NCBI RefSeq assembly: GCF_000717185.1
Contig: NZ_JNYE01000162.1
Coordinates: forward strand, 1-8,870
Origin: Kitasatospora phosalacinea
Lineage (GTDB): Bacteria > Actinomycetota > Actinomycetes > Streptomycetales > Streptomycetaceae
DNA: 8,870 bases
Direction of reading: 5' to 3'
Position 1 is the first letter of the stretch; each line of letters starts with the position of its first letter. The position numbers were made by a program, and so were the translations under genes. The notes beneath the pieces are model-generated. The model was not told the origin of the DNA. It did no database searches and worked only from the letters and a program-made list of their open reading frames with translations. Positions 8,836-8,870 of the stretch are shown here, piece by piece.

Positions 8836-8870
8836 GTGTCCAGCATTCGGGTTGTGACGACCGAAGAGCT
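8836..8870 (+). CDS. Possible 5' end of a divergent gene, cut by the window edge
   Basis: A GTG at 8836 opens a frame reading VSSIRVVTTEEL to the edge, with an in-frame GTG at 8854 (VTTEEL) as the alternative start. AGGGAGG at 8829-8835 abuts the first GTG, which is too close for it. It lies about 18 bases before the second, which is too far, so neither start is well supported. A gene divergent from a LysR regulator is a common arrangement, and that is the main reason to list it. Only 11 codons are visible; no product can be named. Confidence 0.22.
   Translation, partial: MSSIRVVTTEE

Noticed and set aside
8775..8870. A possible 31-codon C-terminal end of a minus-strand gene entering from the right edge (ending ...SELLV)
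   Set aside because: Only about 70% of its third codon positions are G or C, far below the neighbouring genes, and two other frames are also open here. It is not distinguishable from intergenic sequence.

Overview
The window is a stretch of core chromosome from a very GC-rich actinomycete of the Streptomycetaceae (Streptomyces or Kitasatospora). Third codon positions are almost all G or C, and the proteins include the sporulation regulators BldM and WhiD and the sigma factor ShbA, which occur together in this family. The block whiD / bldM / shbA / guaB / guaB3 matches, from memory, the order SCO4767-SCO4771 in S. coelicolor. I cannot fix the species.

Layout, left to right. Positions 1-176 are a GC-rich tail with short direct repeats and a hairpin. 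A membrane-anchored Ser/Thr protein kinase (177-1853, minus) follows. guaB3, an IMP-dehydrogenase-like gene (2081-3199, minus), ends at a perfect 19-bp hairpin. guaB, the true IMP dehydrogenase (3369-4871, minus), ends at a large hairpin. shbA (5128-5871, minus) and bldM (6067-6678, minus) come next. A 531-bp AT-richer divergent control region (6679-7209) separates bldM from whiD (7210-7536, plus). A LysR-type regulator (7646-8644, minus) converges on whiD. The last ~225 bases are upstream of lysR and may hold the first codons of a divergent plus-strand gene.

How the parts fit together. BldM and WhiD control aerial growth and late sporulation, and ShbA is known to drive transcription of the principal sigma factor gene hrdB. 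GuaB makes XMP on the way to GMP/GTP. The clearest regulatory signal is a sigma-BldN-type promoter (CGTAAC, 16 bp, CGTTGG) upstream of bldM, with an imperfect palindrome over its -35 and spacer. Each minus-strand gene has its own gap of roughly 100-260 bp, and two of these gaps hold strong terminators, so this is a series of short transcription units and not one operon.

I found no mobile element, CRISPR array, RNA gene or new multi-gene system. The less ordinary items are the GuaB3 active site without a cysteine, the cysteine cluster and alanine-rich segment of the LysR protein, the uncharacterised outer domain of the kinase, and several intergenic repeats.
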